Source of the DNA: Adiantum capillus-veneris
Taxonomy: Eukaryota > Streptophyta > Polypodiopsida > Polypodiales > Pteridaceae
Direction of reading: 5' to 3'
Length of the DNA: 60,000 nt
Assembly (NCBI GenBank): GCA_014529385.2
Contig: CM043949.1
Coordinates: 109,957,977 to 110,017,976, forward strand
Position 1 is the first letter of the stretch. Every line of letters starts with the position of its first letter. Of this stretch, positions 1-10,379 are shown piece after piece. The notes beneath the pieces are model-generated. The model made no database searches and had not been told where the DNA came from. It saw only the letters and a program-made list of their open reading frames with translations. A program made the position numbers and the translations under genes.

Positions 1-480
1 CTTTGCTTTGCACAATAGAGAATTTTTTTCCAAATAAAATGTTAAAGACAAAAATACAAGTAGAACTTGAGATTGTCTAACCTTGTCGCCGCTTTAAGAG
101 CAATTGCCTTCGCTAGAATGTGGTTAGAAGAAGCGTATGTTGAGAAATTTAGATCTATCAGATGTACCTTTTATGTCATCGAGGCTTGGTTTATACCGAC
201 TTCCAATGAAAAATAGGTAGACATGGTACCAAGTTCTCCCAAGTTCGTGTACTAATAGCATATTCCAAACTTTAGAAGCATCTATGCAGTTTGCCCTAAA
301 TTGAAGTATTGCTTATCGAGTTTTCACAGAGGAATTTGGCCTTTTTGAGTCGTGCATGTTGTTGGAGATTTCTTCGATTACCCAATACCAAAAGAGATAG
401 ATCCTAAAGCTTATCTATCAAAGGTATCAAATTAGCAAACTCCGTTGTGGACTGGGGATCCAAATAGGCTAGGGCTAAGA
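1..480. other. No gene recognised
   Basis: No reading frame, RNA gene or clear repeat is supported here. The right edge (about 489-502) has a TATA-like stretch that may belong to the LTR upstream of the primer site at 549. Confidence 0.5.
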
Positions 481-548
481 GCCATAGAGCTTATATATAG
501 GGAGGTAGAGAGGTGGATCTCCTAAGCTAGTCCCCTATGTTTCTAGAG

Positions 549-566
549 TGGTATCAAGAGCATAGG
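549..566 (+). other. Primer-binding site, tRNA-iMet type
   Basis: TGGTATCAAGAGC matches the usual plant iMet primer site TGGTATCAGAGC apart from one extra A. It marks the boundary between a putative LTR and its internal region. Confidence 0.45.
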
Positions 567-1479
567 TTATTTTTTGGGAAAGGGCATGGTCCTCAAGTGA
601 CTCTATCACTTTTTGTGTACTCAAGCAATTGGGGAGGAAGACGACGACTGTGTGTAGGACCCCTTAGGCAAGGAGGGAGTTGAGGCTCGACCTCCATCAA
701 AGTGAGTGTGGGCTAGCTCATTGGGAGTGCAAGGGCATGTGACTGAAAACCCATTAAGGGTGCAGGAGTGATGACATGCTCTTTCTCCCTCATTTTCTTT
801 CTAGATCGTTGCGTACCAGGGCCGCCATAGTTTGGGGTTGCAAGGGGCACCCATTTCACACTAGGACAACCACCTCTAGGACTTTTGGAGGCCATTAATC
901 CTAGGGAGGGTGCCCACGGCACCCCCCCCATCTTCTTCTTCTAGTTGTCTTGGCCAAGAGAAGGTGGGCACAAGAAGTGCAAGCAACCAAGGCCACGGAT
1001 TGAGGATAAACCATATTCTAGAAAATTCTTAAAAATTACAACAACCTTGAGCCAGTTGCAAACACACCCCAAAGAAGCCCTAATTATCAATTTTCAACAT
1101 AATTGACAAAGTGGAGGGATATAAGTCGATGTGTTGAATGAGCTAGTAACACATGTGTACTGCAAGCACTAAAGTGATGCAATTTGCATTTTGGTGAGCA
1201 GATCAGACAAGAAACGATATTCTCTGACAAGTGTAGAAAGTTGGTAAAGCATCAAGGTGCTTTGAAAGGCTACGACCTTTTGTTCGGCCTCCGTACCATC
1301 TATTGGCGGTTTCTACTTGCACCACCAAGGGAAATAGCTTCAACATCACTAATTATCTCCAAATTATTGCCTATATTAGCAAGGCTAATTACTTGTGGTT
1401 TCGAGGGCTCTTTGGCAGTTTGAGACTATTCTCAATCAATGGTTTTTCAAGGTATTCCTTGCTTTTGATTAAGAAAAAC

Positions 1480-1924
1480 AATACACCATGGATCCCGTAT
1501 TTGACTCTTTGGACATGGAGATGCCCAAGAATCAATTTTTTGATTTTGAAATTTCCTCAAGGGAATCAGCTCCTCCTCCGAAAAGTGTCTTGGAAATTTT
1601 GGAGGATACCAACAATTTACCTGAAGAAAAGGAGTACATAACGTGCTGTGACCTCCAAAAGCTTGATGATCGGTTTTGAAAATTGGCCATCCGAGTTCAA
1701 TTGCTCGCTACTCAGGTGGAGTAGCTTACAGAGTTGATCACCTCATCCACCTCACAAGGTGTACTCACTTCTCATGGAGAAAAGGTTGAACAACTCTCCG
1801 TCAACGTGGGCCAAGAGGAGACTTTCACTTACAGAGTTTAAGAGAGCAAAATTGCAAAAGTTGTGCTTTGATTGCATGGGGCAACATCAAAGAAAACATT
1901 GTCCCCATGTACTGAACTCATAGG
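1480..1924 (+). pseudogene. gag remnant with zinc knuckle
   Basis: Codons at 1864-1902 read C-F-D-C-M-G-Q-H-Q-R-K-H-C, a C-x2-C-x3-H-x4-C zinc knuckle one residue shorter than the retroviral norm (C-x2-C-x4-H-x4-C). A stop follows at once after PHVLNS. The open stretch 1488-1679 is in another frame and is acidic; it may be an upstream part of the same gag, but I do not recognise it. The nucleocapsid role (binding of element RNA) is inferred from the motif and from the primer site upstream. Confidence 0.4.
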
Positions 1925-2499
1925 ACCTTAATGAATGTCATTAATAAGCTGTCAAATATATTTTATATGTCATTAAGTAGGTATATATTTGCTCAACTCT
2001 TTGTATAAGATACAATAGACAGATAGATTGCAAATGTTGCTTTATGCTTTGACTCTCATACAAGTTGACTGCTACACACACATGGTAAATCAATAAGATA
2101 TGCTATACTTATGCCTTTGCAGACACGACCCTTTAAAACATGTACACTTTCTCCTACCCAATGCATGATAGGTGAACATTTGTGAACACAACACATAGCT
2201 ATGAGCACAATAATTTCTTGCAATACTTATGGTGAAGCAAGGCTTCCATGAGCACAACTCCATATTTATGTGTATGCATTTAATGCATAATCAGTCCACA
2301 ACAATCACAACTTGCAGAGTGATAGAGTCCACGAAGTACATTGGAACACAATTATGCCACAGGCTGCTCCACCTTCTGATGCTAGGGATGATGGTCTTAG
2401 TCGTCCAGGCCATTCACCTAGGTCAGTGACCCCCTGGGTTTCCCTTAGCCTTACAGGCTCATCTCTTCGAAGACCTGCTCTTCAAAAGCCTGGCCCCTC

Positions 2500-3480
2500 A
2501 AAGCTGTGAGCAATCTTTGGAAGATCTAGACTCTGGAAACCCTAGGGCCTTGGATATTTTCACCAAGAATATGCAAAAAGCTATTAAAATTGCAGGCCTT
2601 AGAAGAAAGAAGTACCAAGAGAAACAGGTTAAACACCTCGCTGAAAAAGTTGCGTTTCTAACCACCAAAAAACAGAAAGGGTCTGCCTCAAAGGTGGAGC
2701 ACAAAAGATGGCTAGAAGCTAAAGTAGACTTAACAAATCACCAACTAGAGGAGGTGAGAAAGGCCAGAATCCTATCGAGAGAAATGTATCTTCAGTTGGA
2801 GGAGGCCAACCATGCACACTTATTTAGGGCCCTCAAAGTCAAGGGAAATCGAGGCTTGGTCCACTCGTTTATAGATGTGGATGGAAAGGATATTAAGGAT
2901 CTTGATGAAATGGCTCAATTGATGCTTAACCATCTGCGGAAAATTATAGGCTACCTGAGGCCCACTAACATGAAATAGATGACGTCAAATCTCCCCTTCT
3001 TGAAACATCAAAATAACCATATCCCTCTCTGAAGCGAACCTCTAGAGAAGGCATTCATCGAGGATGAATGCTCTTTTGCGCTGCAAACTTTGGGCAAAGA
3101 GAGATCCCCTGGCTGGGATGGTTTGACTACTGAGTTCTGCAAAGAATTTTGGGATGATCTTAAGTATCCAATCACAAGAATGGCTAACCAAGTCTTGGTT
3201 GATGGGGTCATGAAATTAAACATTAAAAGAGGCCTTATTATGCCTATCCCATCCCCAAACAAGTATGCTGCTCCGAGTTGAAGCATCAACATCCCATAAT
3301 GATGATGTTAGTAGCCTATAAAATTATCGCCAAAATTGTAGCCCTCAGGCGTTCCCCCCTCCTCAACAAAGTCCTCACTCCCCACCAACACGAATTCATC
3401 AACAAGGGAAGGTCAATTTATAACAACATTTTAGTAGCAATGGTCAACATTGAATATGCTGCTTTCACCTTGGGGGATTC
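2500..3480 (+). pseudogene. L1-like LINE fragment (linker and start of RT)
   Basis: The frame at 2517-2978 gives a lysine-rich helical segment of the kind found between endonuclease and reverse transcriptase in plant L1-like LINEs. The frame at 3090-3281 then has SPGWDGL and the typical E-F-x-K-E-F-W-D stretch at the start of the RT domain. Frame 3278-3460 continues with VAYKIIAKIVALR, HQHEFINKGRSIYNNILVA, another conserved RT block. At least one frameshift (near 3280) and stops at 2976 and near 3028 break the coding capacity. Homology ends near 3480, before the catalytic YADD box, where microsatellite sequence begins. It is a separate copy from the LINE at 20-36 kb. Confidence 0.75.
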
Positions 3481-3600
3481 TCTGTGTCTTTTTGTACGGT
3501 ACCACATGAGTGTACAAGAGGGGGGTTTTTGGATTTTTTACACAAGCACATACAATAGGTGTAGCCTCTCATCACTTCATACTCATACCATATACATTTT

Positions 3601-3616
3601 GGGGGGGGGGGGGGGG
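3601..3616. repeat. Poly-G tract
   Basis: Sixteen consecutive G residues. Confidence 0.9.
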
Positions 3617-3662
3617 CGCTATATAGGGGATACATACAACTACCAAGGCCACCTTAAATACA

Positions 3663-3960
<298 letters not shown>

Positions 3961-5390
3961 AACTCTTATTCCTTCTAGAAGAACATATTTGATGTGGGAA
4001 ACACGGGCGTCAATCGATGCCTAGATTTGCAGTTGCCAGGCCACTAGCATATCTAGCTGGCTCGTCGCCATTCGTTGCTTTTAGCCTTGGCTTCTAACAT
4101 AATACTTGTTTATCTACTAGTGTGAATAGGCTACAGAGTAGAAAAGGAGTGTTGAGGCATGGGCATGGGCATGGGCGCAATTTAAATGCAACCTTAGGGT
4201 GCTTTTACAAATGGACATCGCTGAAGCGTTATGTGTGGGTGCCGTCAAAAGTAAAGAGATTGCATAACGGGTGCTACCCATTTCACAAACAAGCACAAAT
4301 TAACATATTTTCCCACTGCAACCCACGACCAAGCAATTGGCAAAGTGGTTGGACTGCTTGAGTGCAGCTACATGCATCTCATGATCAATCCTTGTGGGCC
4401 TACTTTTTTTTAAATGTAAAACGATGACCAACGTGCCCATTGCTTGGGCAAAGGGGGGGGGGGGGGGGGGGGGGGGGGGCGAGGTCACCCAACATTTACA
4501 TCTTGATGTCTACAACTAGAGTGCCATGCAAGCTCTGACTCTTGCCGAAACTTGTTGTGTGTGAAGTGCTTCTAGACATCGTGAAGTGACAATTTCTATG
4601 GTCCCCTCTTTTGTCCGCAAAGGAAGGGCAGACATTTTTGAATCCAACCTTAGGTTTATGAGTAATTGTTTCATTTAGCCACCACTTCTCTTCTATCGAT
4701 GGTGGCAATGGAGCCTGCAACTTTGCTCTGTGTCTTTCCTTTTCCTTTGCCGACATCATGTCTTTGTTGCACTTGAGCTATCTCAAGAGCTCACACACAG
4801 CTGTAATGGCCCTTGTGCTTGGTCTTCACATCGTGTAGTTGTGTCCATAGCAACAAAATCAAATGGCGCCAACCTAAGCACACATAAAACTCTGATTTTG
4901 ACTTGTCGTGCTGTCTTTGAAGGCCGTTAAATTTGGCAACACTCACACTCACCTGTGCCCCACTCTATCATCGTTGTGATGAGGTTAGTTTTGTCAATGT
5001 TAAGAAAAATTTATGATATGGTTAAGGGAATGGTGTGTAGCTGCTTGTATCAAATCTTCGTATTCTTACTGCTTCTTGTTTGTGTCTTGCAGGTTATGTG
5101 GATTTTCAATTAGCACTCTTTTACCTACTATATCTCCTCGCATGTAGGGTGCATCAAGGAATCTAACTGTGGACTCTTCTTTTAATCTACAACTTTTTTA
5201 TGCCTTGCAAGCATTAGTGTATGTAGCATGAAGCTCCTATGTACATTAGAGGATCAAGAAGAAAAGTAGAACTCTAAATGTTATCTTCTTGCTCTTGTTG
5301 TCAAGTGTGAAGAGAAAACTTGTTGTTTGATGTTCCCCAAAGCCCAAGTATGTAGCTTCTAAGAAACTTATATGTCTCATTATAGGGGTG
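3961..5390. other. No gene recognised; poly-G at 4453-4479
   Basis: Only short frames without recognisable domains occur. A run of about 27 G residues lies at 4453-4479, and a short GGGCAT triplication near 4158-4175. Confidence 0.5.
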
Positions 5391-5393
5391 CCA

Positions 5394-5640
5394 GCTTGTT
5401 AGATCTATTTATGTTGTGTTTGTGGGTTGTTTCCTTGTGGACCGTGTGTTGTTACATGGTGTCTTTGAGATGTTTTACATGGTGTTGTTTCCTTGTGGAC
5501 CGTGTGTTGTTACATGGTGTCTTTGAGATGTTGCTTGTTAGATCTATTTATGTTGTGTTTGTGGGTTGTTTCCTTGTGGACCGTGTGTTGTTACATGGTG
5601 TCTTTGAGATGTTTTACATGGTGTCTTTGAGATGTTTCTA
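5394..5640. repeat. 139-bp tandem repeat
   Basis: GCTTGTTAGATC starts at 5394 and again at 5533, giving a period of 139 bp with a second, partial copy. Inside each unit the block containing TTCCTTGTGGACCGTGTG is itself repeated at shorter spacing. The 89-codon frame through it is a by-product of the repeat. Confidence 0.85.
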
Positions 5641-5923
5641 GCTGCACTTTTGTCTAGTTTTAAACTTTCTGATGGTTGATAGGTAGATATTTGGAGCTTC
5701 ACTTGTGCTAGGGCTGGTCATGTTGAATATCACAAGCATTTAGTCCTAAGTAATGCTCAAATTGACAAATTTAATAACTTAGACTATATTTGTATAGTCC
5801 ATGTGATGGATTATTTGAGATTTCCTACAGCTCTTTCATATTCGGTCAAAAACACATGCTTGCAGCAAGTAGGCTTACTCTCCATTGAATTTGGCGAGCG
5901 ATAGAAATAAGACGTTAGGAGAG
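5641..5923. other. No gene recognised
   Basis: Nothing supported. The block AAATAAGACGTTAGGA just before 5924 resembles the start of the LTR-like sequence that follows. Confidence 0.5.
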
Positions 5924-6007
5924 TGTTAGGAAATAAGACGTAGCTAAATAGATAATTGAGTAGATTACTTAATGAAGAGACATAGATTTACATACACGAG
6001 ATTATAG

Positions 6008-6052
<45 letters not shown>

Positions 6053-6632
6053 CACGATATACGTGGTTCACCCAATGTGGGCTACGTCCACAGGAAAGCA
6101 GCCACTCAATGGCTTTAGTACTTCAAAACAAGAAGTAGTTTACAAAGGGATTATACCCTTAATGGAGCTCCCGCCTTGCTTCACTCTCACCACCTCACAC
6201 TCACCTTGTTGCATCAACTTCACACTATGAAATGTGTGTAGAAATGGCCTCCTTTTATAGGCCAAAAGGGCTGCCCTCTCTTATGAGAGGCAGCCATGTG
6301 TAGCCGCCCTTGTGTGAATAAGTCCAATTCGGACCCTCCAATCCTCCCATGTGTGGCCGCCCTTGTGTAGACAAATCCGCTTTTGAATTCGGCCACCGGC
6401 CACCGGCCAACCGACGGTTATTTTCCGACCACTTTCCGGCCGCCGTCTGGCCATAATATTCCGGCGAAAAGGAATATTCCGGCGAGGCAAAGTATTTTTG
6501 GCCATGAAAATTTTGGTTTCCAGCGAGTAATTTTTCTTTACGCACGATGGCTTCTCCTCATAATGGGGGCCTTACAAATGTGCGCTTTTACCACAGAAAA
6601 TTACAAGGGTAAATTAGGCTCCATACTTAACA
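5924..6632 (-). mobile_element. Copia-type solo LTR (borders approximate)
   Basis: On the minus strand a strong TATA box (CCTATAAAAGG, plus 6252-6262) is followed downstream by the block GTGGACGTAGCCCACATTGG and AACCACGTATAT (plus 6055-6092), which is characteristic of the R/U5 part of plant Copia LTRs. The minus-strand 3' end would be CCTAACA (plus 5924). A (GA)n tract sits inside at about 6011-6048. No primer site lies beyond 5924 and no polyprotein lies on either side, so it is probably a solo LTR. The right border at 6632 rests only on a TGTTAAG start; no target duplication was found. Confidence 0.5.
6011..6048. repeat. (GA)n microsatellite
   Basis: About 19 GA units inside the Copia-type LTR. 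Confidence 0.95.
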
Positions 6633-7076
6633 AATCATTGCTTGGGTTTCTACTAGGTTGCACCTAGAGGCTCTCTTCAAGAGCACGTTGCATCTCACTC
6701 ATGGATCTTTCATAACAAGGAGATCCTTTTCATACTAGCCTTGACTTCAAGAAACATGGTATCTTTAATAAATGTCTACCTCCTATCTAGATTCAACTCC
6801 TCCATAAGAGCTAAAAGTCTTCTTATCTGATAGTGCTTATCACTAAAATGGACTATGGTAGGCATAGGTGATGTGGATTTGTTTCCAAAACTTTAGTCAA
6901 GGATTGTTTAATGACATAATAGGATTAGTACACGCAAGGTAGGGAGGCTTTTGAAAATACTCAGCCCAATATGTAGGGGTTTATGTAAGTTATATGATCT
7001 CCATAGATAGGGGTTAAGTCAATAAGCATGGTTTAGTATATAGGGGGTTTTGTTTTGAGGGTTGCATGCAGGTGAC
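6633..7076. other. No gene recognised
   Basis: No supported feature in this stretch. Confidence 0.5.
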
Positions 7077-8036
7077 TGTTGACCACTGGGTAAACAACAC
7101 AACATAACTCAAGTTTCATACCAAAGTCTTATCATTTGCGAGTTATGAAATGCTGCGGATTATGGCTATAAACGTCATTTGTAATGAGTAGATATTCTAG
7201 TTTCAGAAGCCGGGGTGCAATGGCACTTCCACATTGTAAATACAAAGCCATTTGACCCTTTCAACCCCATTTTTGGTTAAACCTAAGGTAGCCTTAGTAT
7301 ATAAGGTACCTAGGTCATTTTGTAAAAGAGGACTTTTAATCATAATCAAACTTTAGCGCTGCGGTCTACTGTGTGTGAGAGAGAAAGAGAGTGAGAGTGA
7401 GCTTCATCCTCTTGCTACGCCCTGCTCGCTCAACACATTGGAGATCCGACTGCACCATTGCTATAGGCTCGAGGAGAGCTACGCGACAATGCCAAGCATT
7501 CCGCGCGAGATGAAGCACACACGCCGACGCATCTACGAGCTATTTGTGGCCGTAAGTGTATCAAACGATGTCTGTTTTCTGCGTGCTAGTAGTCTATAGA
7601 ATCGTGGAGACATAAGCTACGCATAGGTACTCATAAATTTCAGTTTCGGGCACTTTAAAAATTCTGCTCTGTCATCCTACATGTTTTCCGCAGACGGGTT
7701 TAGAGTGAGGGTTTTGAGTGTAGAAGCTTAGGGACAGGTGTATCCTAGTGAGGGGATGGTGTTCCTTAAGTTTCGTACGAATCTGGCATGATTAGGTGAG
7801 TTACCTTCCGTATGTGTGTATGTGGCTAGGTGGTGTAGTTGAGAGCAGTGAGGTTCTTGATTGTGGTTTAGTTGGCCTTCCAGAGTGTTGTATGTGTAGG
7901 ATGGTCTCAGCCTGACAAGCTAAAGAGATTTCCTCCGTGTGCCTATCGTGTCATCCGTGTCCTCGATTGACATTATGTTGATCTAGGTAGTGTTTGCATG
8001 CACTTCATGGGTGTGTGAGTCGCTTTCTGTCCAACA
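7077..8036 (+). mobile_element. Putative 5' LTR of the Gypsy element
   Basis: The segment starts TGTTGACC and ends GTCCAACA, a TG...CA pair with near-inverted ends, and is followed directly by the primer site. A TATA box (TATATAAGG) lies at 7298-7306, in the right place for a U3 promoter. The start is inferred from the ends only, since no second LTR is available for comparison. Confidence 0.45.
7298..7306 (+). promoter_or_regulatory. TATA box of Gypsy LTR
   Basis: TATATAAGG inside the putative LTR, about 740 bp before the primer site; transcription would run to the right into the leader. Confidence 0.4.
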
Positions 8037-8037
8037 T

Positions 8038-8056
8038 TGGCGCCGCTGCCGGGGAC
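8038..8056 (+). other. Primer-binding site, tRNA-Asp type
   Basis: TGGCGCCGCTGCCGGGGA differs at one position from the complement of the plant tRNA-Asp 3' end, the primer used by several plant Gypsy groups. It anchors the LTR/internal boundary at about 8036. Confidence 0.85.
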
Positions 8057-10379
8057 ACAAGGACCTAAGTAGGTTTCCTACTAACACTCGTGTGATGGTT
8101 GCTTGATTTAGTTTCGGCTAAAGAAAGCGTTTTTCTTAAGTGGATCCGGAAGAGGATATTCCGCGATCAAGTGGATAGCCAGGAAGCGTGTGTCTTGCCG
8201 AGGGTCTGCGACTAGATAGGTTTAGTTAGGATCTGTGGATTAGAGTAGTTGTTGGCGGTCAAGTGATTTGTGAGGTGATAAAAGCGTTTACTAGTCCGTG
8301 TGTGGCAGTGAAGCGTTTTTCTACTCATAGATGCAAAACCCCATATGATTTGTAGGAGTAGCTTTAGGTAAGTGATCCGATTTTGATCTAGAGCTATTCA
8401 ACACTGAATTATTTGCTAAATTGCTTGATTGCATTTGAAATCATGGAGAAGTGTGCTTTTGAGGGTAAAAATGAATTAAACAAGCTTTTGTGGATATTTT
8501 TGTATGACTGACTGATGCTGTGCATATAAAAGAGCATTTGCAAGGGTTCTGTGAAGAAAACCTGCAATTCTGTAAACATAGACATCCTACGTGTAGGATG
8601 TCTCAAGGGGGTTCTGGAGATCAAATTTGAAAATTTTGACTGCACCAGTGGGTTCAGAGGGTAGGTTTTACCCTAGTAACATGTTGACTTGGGTGTTTTT
8701 CCCTATTTTTGTTGACCAAAAGCCAAAAGGCGGAGTCAGAGAACGTAAAATTTCAGCAAAGGCTTAATTGAGTGATTTTTGCATGTTTTTGCAATTGTGA
8801 AGCATACTTGCACTTGCTGAGAGCATAAGGAAGCATCAGGGACGCTTCAGTCTCAAAAAATCAGCAATAGACATCCTACGCGTAGGATGTCTACAGGGTG
8901 ATCTGGATTTTTTTTTGAAAATATGAGGTTACCAGTGTGTTTAGAAGGTAGGTTTTATCCTATTTTCACCTGGAAAGTGAAAATTTGACCAAATTTTGAC
9001 AGATCAAAGCCAAAAGACGAGAATTGCCAGACATCCTACCCAAATTGTGTCCAAGGCATAATTTTGAGACCAAGCCATAGGATGACTCCAAAGGCATGTT
9101 CTAAATGTTGTATTGAATGCATTGAGAGTTTTCAGCTCATTTGGGTGAGAAAATTGGGTTCAAAGCGGACTTTAACACTTTTGACTGAAAAAGGCAAGAA
9201 CAACTAAAATTTGGGACTTTTGAAATCCAAACCAAAATCTAAGCATACCACTGGGTTACTGACATCAAGGGGAAGCTGTGGGACAAGTCTGGGGTCAAAC
9301 AGGCCAAAAAGACATCCTATGCGTAGGATGTCATATGTGTGATTTTGCACTCCAAACTTAACTTTGAGCATACCACTGTGATCAACACCCTAAGGAGAGT
9401 CTGTGATTCAAATTTGGGGCAATTCTGAGCAGTTAGACATCCTACGCGTAGGATGTCTATTGCATGATTCTGAGACCAAAATTCTCCTGTGGACATAGCA
9501 GGGTGTTGTATAGCCTTAGGCAAGCCTCCTAGTCAAATTTGGTCCAATTTGGAGTTTTTTTGACTTGGGAATTCATCAGAACAGACATCAGGCTTTTGGA
9601 ACAGATTCTTGATCATTTGACCAACCTATAGGTATCAGAATCAAAAAGTAAAAATAGCTGTGAGTTTAGCACATCAAGGGGAAGCTACAGTGCATGTTTG
9701 GACAAAATCTGAGCAGTTAGACATCCTACGCGTAGGATATCTCCAGCTTGATTTAGGACTCCAAACCAACCTATGAGCACACCACTGTGATCAGCACATC
9801 AAGGAGAAGCTGGGGTGAAAATTTCAAGTCATTCTGAGCAAAAAGACATCCTACGCGTAGGATGTCTCAAGGCCATTTTTAGGTCCAAATTAAAATCTGA
9901 GCATACCATTGTGTTGCTGGACTTAAGGGGGGTCTCTGGACCAAATTTTGTTAGATTCTGAGCAAAAAGACATCCTACGCGTAGGATGTCTCTAGGCCAT
10001 TTTTAGGGTCCAACTGTACTTTTGACTATACAGAAGTGTTCACAGTGTCACAAAGATCCCAAATCTTCTTTCAAAATTGAATTTGGACTCATTTTGACCA
10101 TTCTAAACTGCAATTCACTGTTTTGGCCATAACTTTCACAAACGGTATCGGATTGAAAAAGTTTTTATATCAAAACGTAGCCTGAGAGCGGCTCTACAGA
10201 TCTTAGAGCAAAACTTGAACTAAATGCATGCCGATGGCAATTAAAAGCGACAATTTGCGAGAATTGTGACGAAACGATTGCGGTTTTGGACATAGTTTCG
10301 ACTTTTCCCTAACCAAAGAGCTTGAACATAGTGGACTAAGTGTACTTGAACCAAGCAAAAGCTCTTAAGCCCAGAAATC
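8057..10379 (+). other. Long Gypsy leader (5' untranslated)
   Basis: This stretch of 2.3 kb between primer site and gag has no credible coding frame. From 8580 on it carries a degenerate tandem array with 24-bp palindromes (separate entry). Recurring blocks such as GAGCATACCACTGTG and ATCAAGGGGAAGCTG link the units. Confidence 0.65.
8580..9991. repeat. Array of seven 24-bp palindromes
   Basis: The half-site AGACATCCTACG is joined head to head with its own complement to give a 24-bp palindrome. Copies start at 8580, 8869, 9310, 9435, 9719, 9844 and 9968; a lone half-site is at 9029. Four copies are perfect (8869, 9435, 9844, 9968); 8580, 9310 and 9719 have one or two changes. Spacings are 289, 441, 125, 284, 125 and 124 bp, so the basic unit is about 125 bp and some units have lost or expanded their palindrome. 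Between palindromes the unit is much more diverged than the palindrome itself. Function is unknown; RNA dimerisation, protein binding or hairpin formation are possibilities only. Confidence 0.9.

Larger units (their letters stand above)
480..1930 (+). mobile_element. Decayed LTR retrotransposon (5' part)
   Basis: A TATA-like stretch near 489-502 is followed by a tRNA-iMet type primer-binding sequence at 549 and, 1.3 kb downstream, by a zinc-knuckle remnant of a gag protein. That order (LTR end, primer site, gag) is what an LTR retrotransposon on the plus strand shows. The reading frames between 1184 and 1679 are short and in different frames, so the coding part is broken. No pol domain is visible; at about 2.5 kb an unrelated LINE fragment begins. 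The left end of the LTR cannot be placed. The superfamily is not certain. Confidence 0.45.

Noticed and set aside
8580-9991. CRISPR array
   Set aside because: The repeated 24-mers are regularly spaced in part, but the spacers are themselves related, about 100 bp long, and the setting is a plant retrotransposon leader.
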